Shown in pieces: positions 58,183 through 64,000 of a DNA stretch of 64,000 bases. Made by a program: the position numbers and the translations under genes. The DNA lies in assembly GCA_038118725.1 (NCBI GenBank), contig JAYOIK010000013.1, positions 11,762-75,761 of the forward strand, read 5' to 3'. This DNA comes from JADHLJ01 sp038118725 (lineage in GTDB: Bacteria; Pseudomonadota; Alphaproteobacteria; Thalassobaculales; Thalassobaculaceae). The notes under the pieces are model-generated. The model was not told where the DNA came from, ran no database searches, and worked only from the letters and a program-made list of their open reading frames with translations. Every line of letters starts with the position of its first letter. Position 1 is the first letter of the stretch.

Positions 58183-59363
58183 GTTCGGCGACAGGCACGG
58201 TACTGGCCGAAACATGTCTTGAGCGGGCCCGGAGTGTCGCGCCGATCCTTGAGGCCGCGCACGACCGAATTGATGCCGAACGCGAGATGCCGAAAGACGT
58301 ACTCGAGGCCATGCACGCCGCCGCGCTCTGGAGGATGTCCTTGCCGAAATCACTGGGCGGCGGTGAGGTGCCGCCGACAGTTCTGTCCCAAATGACCGAA
58401 ATCATCGCCAAGGCGGATGCCAGCGCGGGTTGGGTGCTGGGTCAGGGGACCGGTTGCGCGATGTCGGCGGCGTTCATGGATGACGGGCCGGCGCGACACG
58501 TATTCGGGCCCGCCGACGCGGTCCTGGCCTGGGGCGCCGGAACCGCCGGCAAGGCGGTGGCCTGCGATGGCGGGTATCGGGTTACCGGAAGCTGGCAATT
58601 CGCTAGTGGCGGGAAGCACGCCACCTGGCTCGGCGGTCACAGCATGGTCTTCGAGGCGGATGGATCGCCTCGGGTGAACGCGGCTGGCCGGCACGTGGAC
58701 CGCACCGCCTTGTTTCCGCGCGAGGTGGCGGAGATTCACGACGACTGGCACGTCATGGGGCTGCGCGGGACCCGAAGCGAGGGTTACACGGTAACCGATC
58801 TCTTCGTTCCCGAGGAATTCACACTGAACAGGGATGATCCGGCGGAATGTCGCAATCCGGCGCCGCTCTATGTTTTTCCCACAACCTTGGTCTACGCGTC
58901 CTGTTTCTCCGGTGTCGCCCTTGGGATCTGTCGCGGCGCCCTGGACGATTTGATTTCCCTGGCAAGAACGAAGACCCAGCGATCGGCGCGATCCACAATG
59001 CGCGAGAGCCCGGTGTTTCACACCGAGATCGCCGAGTTAGAGGCCCGATGGGGCGCGGCTCGGGCCTATCAGCAAACCACGATCCAGGATGTCACGGCCG
59101 CGGTAACCGCCAGCGACGCGTTGAGCGTGGAGAATCGCGCGCGAATCAGGCTCGCCGCGACGCATGCCATCAACGAGGCGACCAACGTGGTGCATCGAGT
59201 TTACCGGATGGCCGGATCGACCGCGATCTTCGAGAACGCGCCCTTCGAGCGGCGGTTCCGCGATATGCACGCGGTCTCGCAGCAGATGCAGGCACGCCAA
59301 AGCCACTACGAAACCGTTGGCCGTCAGATGATGGGGCTGGACAGCAGTAGCCCGCATATGTGA
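58179..59363 (+). CDS. Acyl-CoA dehydrogenase-family flavin monooxygenase-like protein
   Basis: A 394-residue protein of the acyl-CoA dehydrogenase fold, more like HsaA/DszC-type group D flavin monooxygenases than true dehydrogenases: GYRVTGSWQFASGGKHATWLGG, MGLRGTRSEGYTVTDLFVPEE and the C-terminal RRFRDMHAVSQQMQARQSHYETVG with a histidine where dehydrogenases have the catalytic Glu region. Such enzymes use reduced flavin and O2 to hydroxylate. The GTG start overlaps the rhodanese stop. The linked rhodanese and downstream ABM monooxygenase suggest an oxidation pathway, but no substrate can be named. Confidence 0.85.
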   Translation: MSSATGTVLAETCLERARSVAPILEAAHDRIDAEREMPKDVLEAMHAAALWRMSLPKSLGGGEVPPTVLSQMTEIIAKADASAGWVLGQGTGCAMSAAFMDDGPARHVFGPADAVLAWGAGTAGKAVACDGGYRVTGSWQFASGGKHATWLGGHSMVFEADGSPRVNAAGRHVDRTALFPREVAEIHDDWHVMGLRGTRSEGYTVTDLFVPEEFTLNRDDPAECRNPAPLYVFPTTLVYASCFSGVALGICRGALDDLISLARTKTQRSARSTMRESPVFHTEIAELEARWGAARAYQQTTIQDVTAAVTASDALSVENRARIRLAATHAINEATNVVHRVYRMAGSTAIFENAPFERRFRDMHAVSQQMQARQSHYETVGRQMMGLDSSSPHM

Positions 59364-59500
59364 GGCGATTTTCGGTGGATCTCTATCGGGTGGATGATTG
59401 CCCGCCAGCGAAAACCGGTCGCCAGCGAGGTTATGGCCATCGTAAACTTCAGTCGAACGAGACCTAAACAATCAGAGCTGACAACCAAGGGAGACAGGGG

Positions 59501-59812
59501 ATGTCGAGGGTTCATGTTTTAGCCGTGATCACCGCCAAGCCAGGCAAACGGGACGAGGTGCTGGCGAATTTCAAGGCGAATGTTCCGGCGGTGCTGGCCG
59601 AGGATGGCTGTATCGAGTATGGCGCGGTGGTCGACTGTGCCGAGGCCGGTTTTGCGACCGCCATGGGCGACGACACTTTCGTGGTGGTCGAGAAATGGGC
59701 GAGCCTGGACGCGCTGAAGGCCCACGCGGCGGCCCCGCACATGAAAGCCTATGCCGAGAAGAACAAGGATCTGCTCGCCGATCGCAAGATCCATGTGATG
59801 TCGGACGCCTAA
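59501..59812 (+). CDS. Antibiotic biosynthesis monooxygenase (ABM) / putative quinol monooxygenase
   Basis: A 103-residue protein of the ABM fold (YgiN-like). It starts with HVLAVITAKPGKRDEVLANFKAN, has EDGCIEYGAV, and the VVVEKWASLDALKAHAAAPHMKAY segment with the conserved His. These small dimeric enzymes oxidise quinols or polyketides without cofactors, or act in related stress roles. It lies 137 bp after the flavin monooxygenase-like gene on the same strand and is followed by a strong terminator. Confidence 0.9.
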   Translation: MSRVHVLAVITAKPGKRDEVLANFKANVPAVLAEDGCIEYGAVVDCAEAGFATAMGDDTFVVVEKWASLDALKAHAAAPHMKAYAEKNKDLLADRKIHVMSDA

Positions 59813-59841
59813 AGACATCACTCTATTTTAGTATAGAACGT

Positions 59842-59872
59842 CAACCACCGCTCCGGAGCGGTGGTTGCTTTT
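59842..59872. terminator. Strong bidirectional terminator (13 bp stem)
   Basis: A perfect 26-base palindrome, CAACCACCGCTCC / GGAGCGGTGGTTG, has no loop bases beyond the fold-back turn, and is followed by CTTTTT on the plus strand. It separates the ABM gene from the convergent dioxygenase gene (the dioxygenase ends about 40 bp beyond). On the minus strand AAAAAG is on the opposite side, so it may also end that transcript. Confidence 0.88.
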
Positions 59873-59909
59873 TCGTCGGCAGATCAGGTGTGGCTTGGCG
59901 CCAAATGGA

Positions 59910-60815
59910 TTAAACCGGCACCGTTCCGATCACCACGGTGCGATGTAAAACTCTAGCATGGGCCGACATGTCGAAGTTGCGGTCCGCCCGGTGTAGTAGG
60001 CAGCGGTTATCCCACATTACCAGATCCCCCACTTTCCATTTGTGGCGATATACATTGGCCGGCACGGTCGCCCGCTCCAGCAGGTCGTCCAGCATCGCCT
60101 TGCCCTCGGCCTCGGGCATGCCTTCTACATGACTGATATGCATGCCGAGATAGAGCGACTTGCGACCGGACACCGGATGGGTGCGCACCACGGGGTGGAC
60201 GACGGGCGGGCGCTCGCGTTTCTGTTCCTCGGTCGCCGGGGTGTTGCCGGTATTGCGCCGACTGGCTTCCCAGCTATGCACGGCCCTCAGGCCTGATAGC
60301 GCGCGTTTCTCTTCCTCCGAGAGCGCGTCATATCCCATATGCATATTCGCGAACAATGTGTCGCCACCCTCGGGCGGAACCACCTTGGCGTGAAGCAGGG
60401 TCGTGAGCGACGGAACCGCGTGATACGACTTGTCCGTATGCCAGAAATAGTTGCCATGGGTGTTCGGCGTCGGTGTCGGCTTGCCGGTTTCGGCGTCGAT
60501 ATTGGTTACCGTGTGAACGATCGGATAGCGGCTTCCGTCGGCGAGGCGTCCGACATGTTGCTCCAGCTCGCCGAAATTCTCGGTGAAGGCCTGCTGTTCA
60601 TCCTTGGTGAGGTCCTGATCGCGAAACACCAGAATGTGATGCTCGACAAAGGCGTCGAGAATGGCGTCGCGGACCTCCGGGGTAATCGGCTTGGAGAGGT
60701 CGATGCCGTGGATCTCGGCGCCGGCCACCGGATCGAGACGGGTCACGCTAAAGGGCGGCATCGCGCCACCTTGTGTCGCCGTCGACGATGTTGCCGAAGA
60801 TGAAAGCTCGTTCAT
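59910..60815 (-). CDS. TauD/TfdA-family Fe(II)/2-oxoglutarate dioxygenase
   Basis: A 301-residue non-haem iron oxygenase. The metal triad is H126 and D128 in NYFWHTDKSY, and a distal histidine in DNRCLLHRADRNFDM followed by the 2-oxoglutarate-binding arginine (ARVLHRTVVIG). The N-terminal VTRLDPVAGAEIHGIDLSKP is diagnostic. TauD uses taurine and TfdA 2,4-D; paralogues act on many sulfonates, ethers or amines, so the substrate is open. A Ser/Thr-rich 18-residue leader precedes the core. The gene is convergent with the ABM gene and divergent from the CNBD gene. Confidence 0.9.
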   Translation of the reverse strand: MNELSSSATSSTATQGGAMPPFSVTRLDPVAGAEIHGIDLSKPITPEVRDAILDAFVEHHILVFRDQDLTKDEQQAFTENFGELEQHVGRLADGSRYPIVHTVTNIDAETGKPTPTPNTHGNYFWHTDKSYHAVPSLTTLLHAKVVPPEGGDTLFANMHMGYDALSEEEKRALSGLRAVHSWEASRRNTGNTPATEEQKRERPPVVHPVVRTHPVSGRKSLYLGMHISHVEGMPEAEGKAMLDDLLERATVPANVYRHKWKVGDLVMWDNRCLLHRADRNFDMSAHARVLHRTVVIGTVPV

Positions 60816-60988
60816 GATTCCTGCTCCCTATCGACCGTCGATGCCTTGTCTGGAAATCGCGGTACGTACTGATAGAATGAAGGATTGTCCGTCGGCTGGC
60901 AACGCGTCTGGAAGCGGATGTGGAGTCCAATAGGTAGGCGATGGCGTTGGCGGAATTTGCCGAGAACCTACGCTGGAGATTTCGGTGA

Positions 60989-61333
60989 ATGAAAGTTAGG
61001 GAACGAAATTTCCACGTTGGACGCGCGATATTCGTGGAGGGCGATGTATCGACCGAAGCCTACCTTATCAAGAGCGGTCGCGTGGATATCGTGCGTCGGA
61101 ATCGCGGCCAACGGGTCATTCTTCAGCATCTTGAATCGGGTGACATTTTTGGTGAAATGGGTTTGCTGTTGGGAGCGGAACGCACCGCCGACGCCATCGT
61201 CCGTGAAGACTGCACTTGCATTGTTATCGGCCAAGATGATTTGGACGGCATGTTGCGCGAGTCGCCGCGATTCATTCGCGCCTTGCTGAAAACGCTGTCG
61301 ATACGCCTGAAGATGATGAATGACAGAATCTAG
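60989..61333 (+). CDS. Stand-alone cyclic-nucleotide-binding (cNMP) domain protein
   Basis: A 114-residue single cyclic-nucleotide-binding domain: GRAIFVEGDVSTEAYLIKSGRVDIVRR, LQHLESGDIFGEMGLLLGAERTADAIV with the phosphate-binding cassette, then an alpha helix (FIRALLKTLSIRLKMMND). No effector domain is attached. It could bind cAMP/cGMP or have lost ligand binding; the phosphate-cassette Arg (ERTA) is present. It is convergent with a ferric-reductase-like membrane gene. Confidence 0.88.
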   Translation: MKVRERNFHVGRAIFVEGDVSTEAYLIKSGRVDIVRRNRGQRVILQHLESGDIFGEMGLLLGAERTADAIVREDCTCIVIGQDDLDGMLRESPRFIRALLKTLSIRLKMMNDRI

Positions 61334-61356
61334 AAGATGATCCACGTCGCGGGGCT

Positions 61357-61965
61357 CTAGGATCGCCGTCGCAGCCGGTCCGCCACGACCATGCCCGTCG
61401 CGATAACGACAAGCGCGCAAAGCCCCGCTTTTGAAATCGTTTCCATCGCGCCTTCGATGAGAAATGCATGAACGACGCCACCAAGCACGGCCGCCGCCGC
61501 GAGAACCGCGTGCCAACGGCGCCAAACCCTTTGTTGGAGCTTCATCCGCCGTCGGGACACAGCGAGAACACCGGCGGCGAAGACGCAACCCATCGCGATC
61601 ACGCCCCAGGCGGAAAACGGTGTGGGCGACCGGAACAATAGGGCATCAATGACATCGGGCGGGCTGGTGATCCAGAGCCCCGCGACGTGGACGACGACCG
61701 CCAAGACCAAACAACACCCAACCATGAAATGGACGCGGCGTCCGCTGTTACCGGAAAAGCCCGGCAGGGCACCGCCGATGAGCAGGGGCTGAACCAGCAT
61801 GAACACCATGGCGACAATACCCGCGAAACCCGCCGCGATATAGACCGGCTCGCGCCATTTCAAAAGCGGGCTAAACCCGGCCGCGATCAATGGGATTAGA
61901 ATAGCCGCCGCGAGAAACACCCAGATCGACAGGGCGCGTAGCAAGGATCTCGTGCCGCGGTTCAT
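61357..61965 (-). CDS. Ferric reductase-like transmembrane domain protein
   Basis: A 202-residue membrane protein with about six membrane helices and no soluble domain. Histidines in RRVHFMVGCCLVLAVVVHVAGLW and WRRWHAVLAAAAVLGGVVHAFLI are arranged two per helix, as in ferric-reductase/cytochrome b-type domains that hold two haems. No FAD or NAD domain is fused. The gene may supply electrons across the membrane; the adjacent Tat-exported protein could be an acceptor, but that is a guess from position. It is co-directional with the Tat-signal gene upstream (39 bp gap). Confidence 0.8.
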   Translation of the reverse strand: MNRGTRSLLRALSIWVFLAAAILIPLIAAGFSPLLKWREPVYIAAGFAGIVAMVFMLVQPLLIGGALPGFSGNSGRRVHFMVGCCLVLAVVVHVAGLWITSPPDVIDALLFRSPTPFSAWGVIAMGCVFAAGVLAVSRRRMKLQQRVWRRWHAVLAAAAVLGGVVHAFLIEGAMETISKAGLCALVVIATGMVVADRLRRRS

Positions 61966-62004
61966 CGGGTGTTTGGGCCTCCGGGACGCATCGATTCCCC
62001 TGGC

Positions 62005-62493
62005 TCAGACCGGTTCGAGGACGAAATGCGCTTCCAGGTTCGTATCCGCCGAGCTTCCCATTATTGGACGCAGGAAAACGGTTTCGAACTCGCCGCTGTC
62101 ATAGGCGAGGTGGCCGTGCGGCTGTCCGAAGGCGGGCACTATTTGTGGCATCTCGAGGCGAAACACGCCGCTTTCGTCGGTAAGCGTGGCACCATGGCTA
62201 TGCGGGTCTCGCTCATGTCCCTCGGTCGTGTGCGCCCAGATCTGGATGCGCTGACCGGCCAGCGGCATGCCGTCGCCGGCGCGGCGCACGGTACCGCTCA
62301 TCCAGAATCCGCCACCGCCGATACGCTCCACGATTGGCGCGCCGGGAAGATAGTTGTTGGCCCCGCCCCGCATCGACCGCGTCGGCGCTAGCCCGCGCGC
62401 CTGGGCCGGGACCAGAAGACCGGTGCTCCCGGAAATGGCGACGGCCGAGCCTAGGGCGAGAAGTGAACGGCGTGTGATGAGACGGCGTGTCAT
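62005..62493 (-). CDS. Tat-exported intradiol dioxygenase-like (transthyretin-like fold) protein
   Basis: A 162-residue protein with a twin-arginine signal (TRRSLLALGSAVAI), then a short beta-rich domain: GFWMSGTVRRAGDGMPLAGQRIQIWAHTTEGHERDPHSHGATLTDESGVFRLEMP. This is similar to the catalytic core of intradiol ring-cleavage dioxygenases, whose iron ligands are two Tyr and two His; here HSHGATLTDESGVF preserves one His area and FGQPHGHLAYDSG another, but no clear Tyr pair is seen, so activity is uncertain. The signal indicates export of a folded, possibly metallated protein. Confidence 0.75.
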   Translation of the reverse strand: MTRRLITRRSLLALGSAVAISGSTGLLVPAQARGLAPTRSMRGGANNYLPGAPIVERIGGGGFWMSGTVRRAGDGMPLAGQRIQIWAHTTEGHERDPHSHGATLTDESGVFRLEMPQIVPAFGQPHGHLAYDSGEFETVFLRPIMGSSADTNLEAHFVLEPV

Positions 62494-62632
62494 GGGCGTA
62501 CCTCCATGGTGACCATTCCGAAACCGGATGCGTGACCGGTTCTTCGGATTCGAATTGCGCCGAGTTTACTCCATGAAGATGTAAAACCGGCGAAATCGAA
62601 ATTTCAAGCTCTCGTGATCTTGTTCGCCAACG

Positions 62633-62766
62633 CTAGTTTACGGCCCAGTCGATATCTAAATCGCTTAACGCCCCTAGATAGTCTTCGCGTCCTACAGTCC
62701 CGAGGCAAGGGAAAGCGCCGCGCCGAAATTTCCGTACCCGCCGATGACGAGGACGCGCGTGGGCAT
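62633..62766 (-). pseudogene. Remnant of a NAD(P)-binding oxidoreductase gene (saccharopine dehydrogenase-like)
   Basis: An ATG overlaps the DUF4166 stop codon (TGATG) and begins MPTRVLVIGGYGNFGAALSL, the start of a Rossmann fold (GGYGNFGA). That frame ends at a TAG after 24 codons. In the next frame the reading continues VGREDYLGALSDLDIDWAVN, then stops. The second piece resembles the loop before the conserved GPF region of saccharopine dehydrogenase-like enzymes. This looks like a gene broken by frameshift and internal deletion, with under 45 residues left. In related genomes such a gene is often a neighbour of, or fused to, DUF4166 proteins. Confidence 0.65.
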
Positions 62767-63776
62767 CACTCAGGCTCCTCGATGATGCGAAAGCGCCCTT
62801 TGTATTCATAAACCCGACCCCAAAGCGGGTGGGTGATGTGGGTCGCCATGTCGAAGGTCCTGTCGTTGACGGCGGTCTCCTCGGCATGGCCGCGACCCAG
62901 CAGCCAGGTGAGCGGCAGGGGAACGAACAGACCGAATAGATTGAAGGCATATCCCCGGTGTGAAAGCGTCACCCGCACACCGTCCCATGAGAATCGCAGA
63001 CGCCAGCACAGCCCGAACCGCATGATCTCCACCACTTCGTTGTTTTGGGTTTGAACCATGCGGGAGCCAAAGGTGTACGGCTCGTCATCGGCGAACGCGA
63101 ACATCCGGCGGAATGTGAAAGACCGGCTGTAAAAGTCGCTGGTGTATTCCACGGCGACGGATACGTCTTTTTGGTTCCTCGCCGGGATCTGACCCATGGC
63201 GTTCATCAGGGGAGCCAGGACCTTCAGAGGACCGAAACAGGCGACATCCATCACGCCGATCACTCTCGTGCGGTCGTTGGTATAGGGGCGGTTGGCGTAG
63301 TGGCTCTTGAACACCGGTGGCAGGTGATCCCATGCTTCTCCGAAGATGCTTTTGAAGATCGGTTCCCGCCGTCTCATTAGATTGTCGATCCGGCCGACAC
63401 TCTTGCCGCGAAGTAGATGGTTCCGGATCGAGCGAAGCCACGGGTAGCCTAGGCGGGCCATCCAGTCGAAACGAAAAAGGATCTTGAAGAGAGATGTTTT
63501 CAGGTGACCACTATCGCCGAAACGCGACAGGAAGATCAGAGCCGCGTCGCCGTGATACAGCATTCCGTTGGCGGCGATCACCATGCCGTCGTCCAGGTCC
63601 AGCCCCATCTCTGTCGATAGTTGGAACAGGGGGTGGTCGGTCGCGGTTCTGGCGTCCAGTAAGTGGAGGGAGCCGAATTCTTCCTGAAGCCGGATGGCGT
63701 GCGCCGCCGATGTGCACATCGGACATTCCCCGTCATAGAGCAGCCATACGCCGTCCTTTCGCCAAACCTCCTTCAT
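62766..63776 (-). CDS. DCC-type thiol-disulfide domain fused to DUF4166
   Basis: A 336-residue fusion. Residues 1-125 are a DCC1-like (DUF393) thioredoxin-fold domain with the CPMC motif (C18 and C21) in WLLYDGECPMCTSAAHAIR. Residues about 155-336 are DUF4166: SIFGEAWDHLPPVFKSHYAN at its start and FRRMFAFADDEPYTFGSRMV through to the HPLWGRVYEYKGRF-type end. The ATG at 63776 follows GGATGAAGG and overlaps the DUF2269 stop (ATGA). The pair suggests a redox or transport role, but function is unknown. The following gene remnant overlaps its stop. Confidence 0.85.
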   Translation of the reverse strand: MKEVWRKDGVWLLYDGECPMCTSAAHAIRLQEEFGSLHLLDARTATDHPLFQLSTEMGLDLDDGMVIAANGMLYHGDAALIFLSRFGDSGHLKTSLFKILFRFDWMARLGYPWLRSIRNHLLRGKSVGRIDNLMRRREPIFKSIFGEAWDHLPPVFKSHYANRPYTNDRTRVIGVMDVACFGPLKVLAPLMNAMGQIPARNQKDVSVAVEYTSDFYSRSFTFRRMFAFADDEPYTFGSRMVQTQNNEVVEIMRFGLCWRLRFSWDGVRVTLSHRGYAFNLFGLFVPLPLTWLLGRGHAEETAVNDRTFDMATHITHPLWGRVYEYKGRFRIIEEPE

Positions 63777-64000
63777 CCGGGCTTCGCCACCATCAGATAA
63801 AACACCAATATAAGGCCAATGACGGCCGGCCATCCGAGAAGGAACCAGAGCCGAAACAGTTTCTCGTAGAGATCGGGGAGGTTTTGCCCACTTGTGACCG
63901 CTTCAGCTTGTAGGTCGCGGAGCCGGACTTGTATCCAAACCACCGGTAGCCAACAAAGGCCCACCAGAACATAGACAGCGTAGGTTGCTAGCAGCCAAGG
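63773..64000 (-). CDS. DUF2269 family membrane protein, C-terminal part (cut by window edge)
   Basis: The frame is open to the last base of the window, giving 75 residues of C-terminus. These include two membrane segments: PWLLATYAVYVLVGLCWLPVVW, and FRLWFLLGWPAVIGLILVFYLMV, with the hydrophilic loop IQVRLRDLQAEAVTSGQNLP between. That matches DUF2269/related small four-helix membrane proteins (often next to DCC or DUF4166 genes). The stop overlaps the DCC-DUF4166 start. The true start lies upstream, outside the window. Confidence 0.8.
   Translation of the reverse strand, partial: PWLLATYAVYVLVGLCWLPVVWIQVRLRDLQAEAVTSGQNLPDLYEKLFRLWFLLGWPAVIGLILVFYLMVAKPG

Overview
The window reads as chromosomal DNA of a GC-rich alphaproteobacterium, most likely in or near Rhodospirillales. 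The evidence is gene content and order: Tim44-like protein/fxsA/secB/dnaQ/coaE/maf/PPSR, then hemE-hemJ-rho, mnmE-mnmG-rsmG-parA-parB, holA-lptE-leuS, rnhB-ccrM, and IspE/TPR/ETF-ubiquinone oxidoreductase. Genes are tightly packed, often overlap by a few bases, and carry ordinary housekeeping functions. No insertion sequence, prophage, CRISPR array or rRNA gene was seen. One tRNA gene (Gln, anticodon TTG) is present.

Region 1 (1-8.9 kb) is a replication-origin neighbourhood. Protein export, DNA repair and CoA genes point away from a roughly 400 bp gene-free gap between the PPSR gene and hemE. That gap holds DnaA-box-like sites, two GANTC sites and an AT-rich stretch, and it matches the position of oriC in Caulobacter and Rickettsia. 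hemE, hemJ and rho follow. Region 2 (8.9-21.5 kb) has a quinone reductase, a dienelactone-type hydrolase and an O6-alkylguanine repair gene, then the mnmE-mnmG-rsmG-parA-parB segregation cluster with three parS sites. Two of these lie inside rsmG. ParB carries an unusually long acidic tail. holA-lptE-leuS runs convergently.

Region 3 (21.5-33.7 kb) is more accessory: a DUF3576 lipoprotein, a large porin with a strong terminator, then three sulfotransferase genes around a JmjC/cupin oxygenase, coupled to yggS. After these come an L,D-transpeptidase, a low-complexity conserved protein with a 15 bp repeat, a RibA-type protein, an alpha/beta hydrolase and a DUF427 protein. Region 4 (33.7-40.6 kb) has an orphan response regulator, a metallo-hydrolase, a methyltransferase, the tRNA and three tandem genes sharing a PodJ-like N-terminal WSVKG motif. 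The last of the three is a transmembrane protein with Sel1 repeats and a peptidoglycan-binding domain.

Region 5 (40.6-55.4 kb) is conserved core: ispE, a TPR lipoprotein, ETF-QO, uracil-DNA glycosylase, a lytic transglycosylase, moaB, two sugar-transfer genes, a kinase-like protein, a radical SAM protein, a LysE exporter, rnhB and the cell-cycle methylase ccrM with GANTC sites in its own upstream region. Region 6 (55.4-64 kb) is metabolic: an MFS transporter, hydrolase, rhodanese, flavin monooxygenase-like protein, ABM monooxygenase, TauD-type dioxygenase, a lone cyclic-nucleotide-binding domain, a ferric-reductase-like membrane protein, a Tat-exported intradiol-dioxygenase-like protein, and a DCC-DUF4166 fusion with a broken dehydrogenase gene behind it. 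Two genes run off the window: a lipoprotein at the left edge and a DUF2269 protein at the right edge.

All calls come from reading the sequence and from recall of protein families; no search was run.
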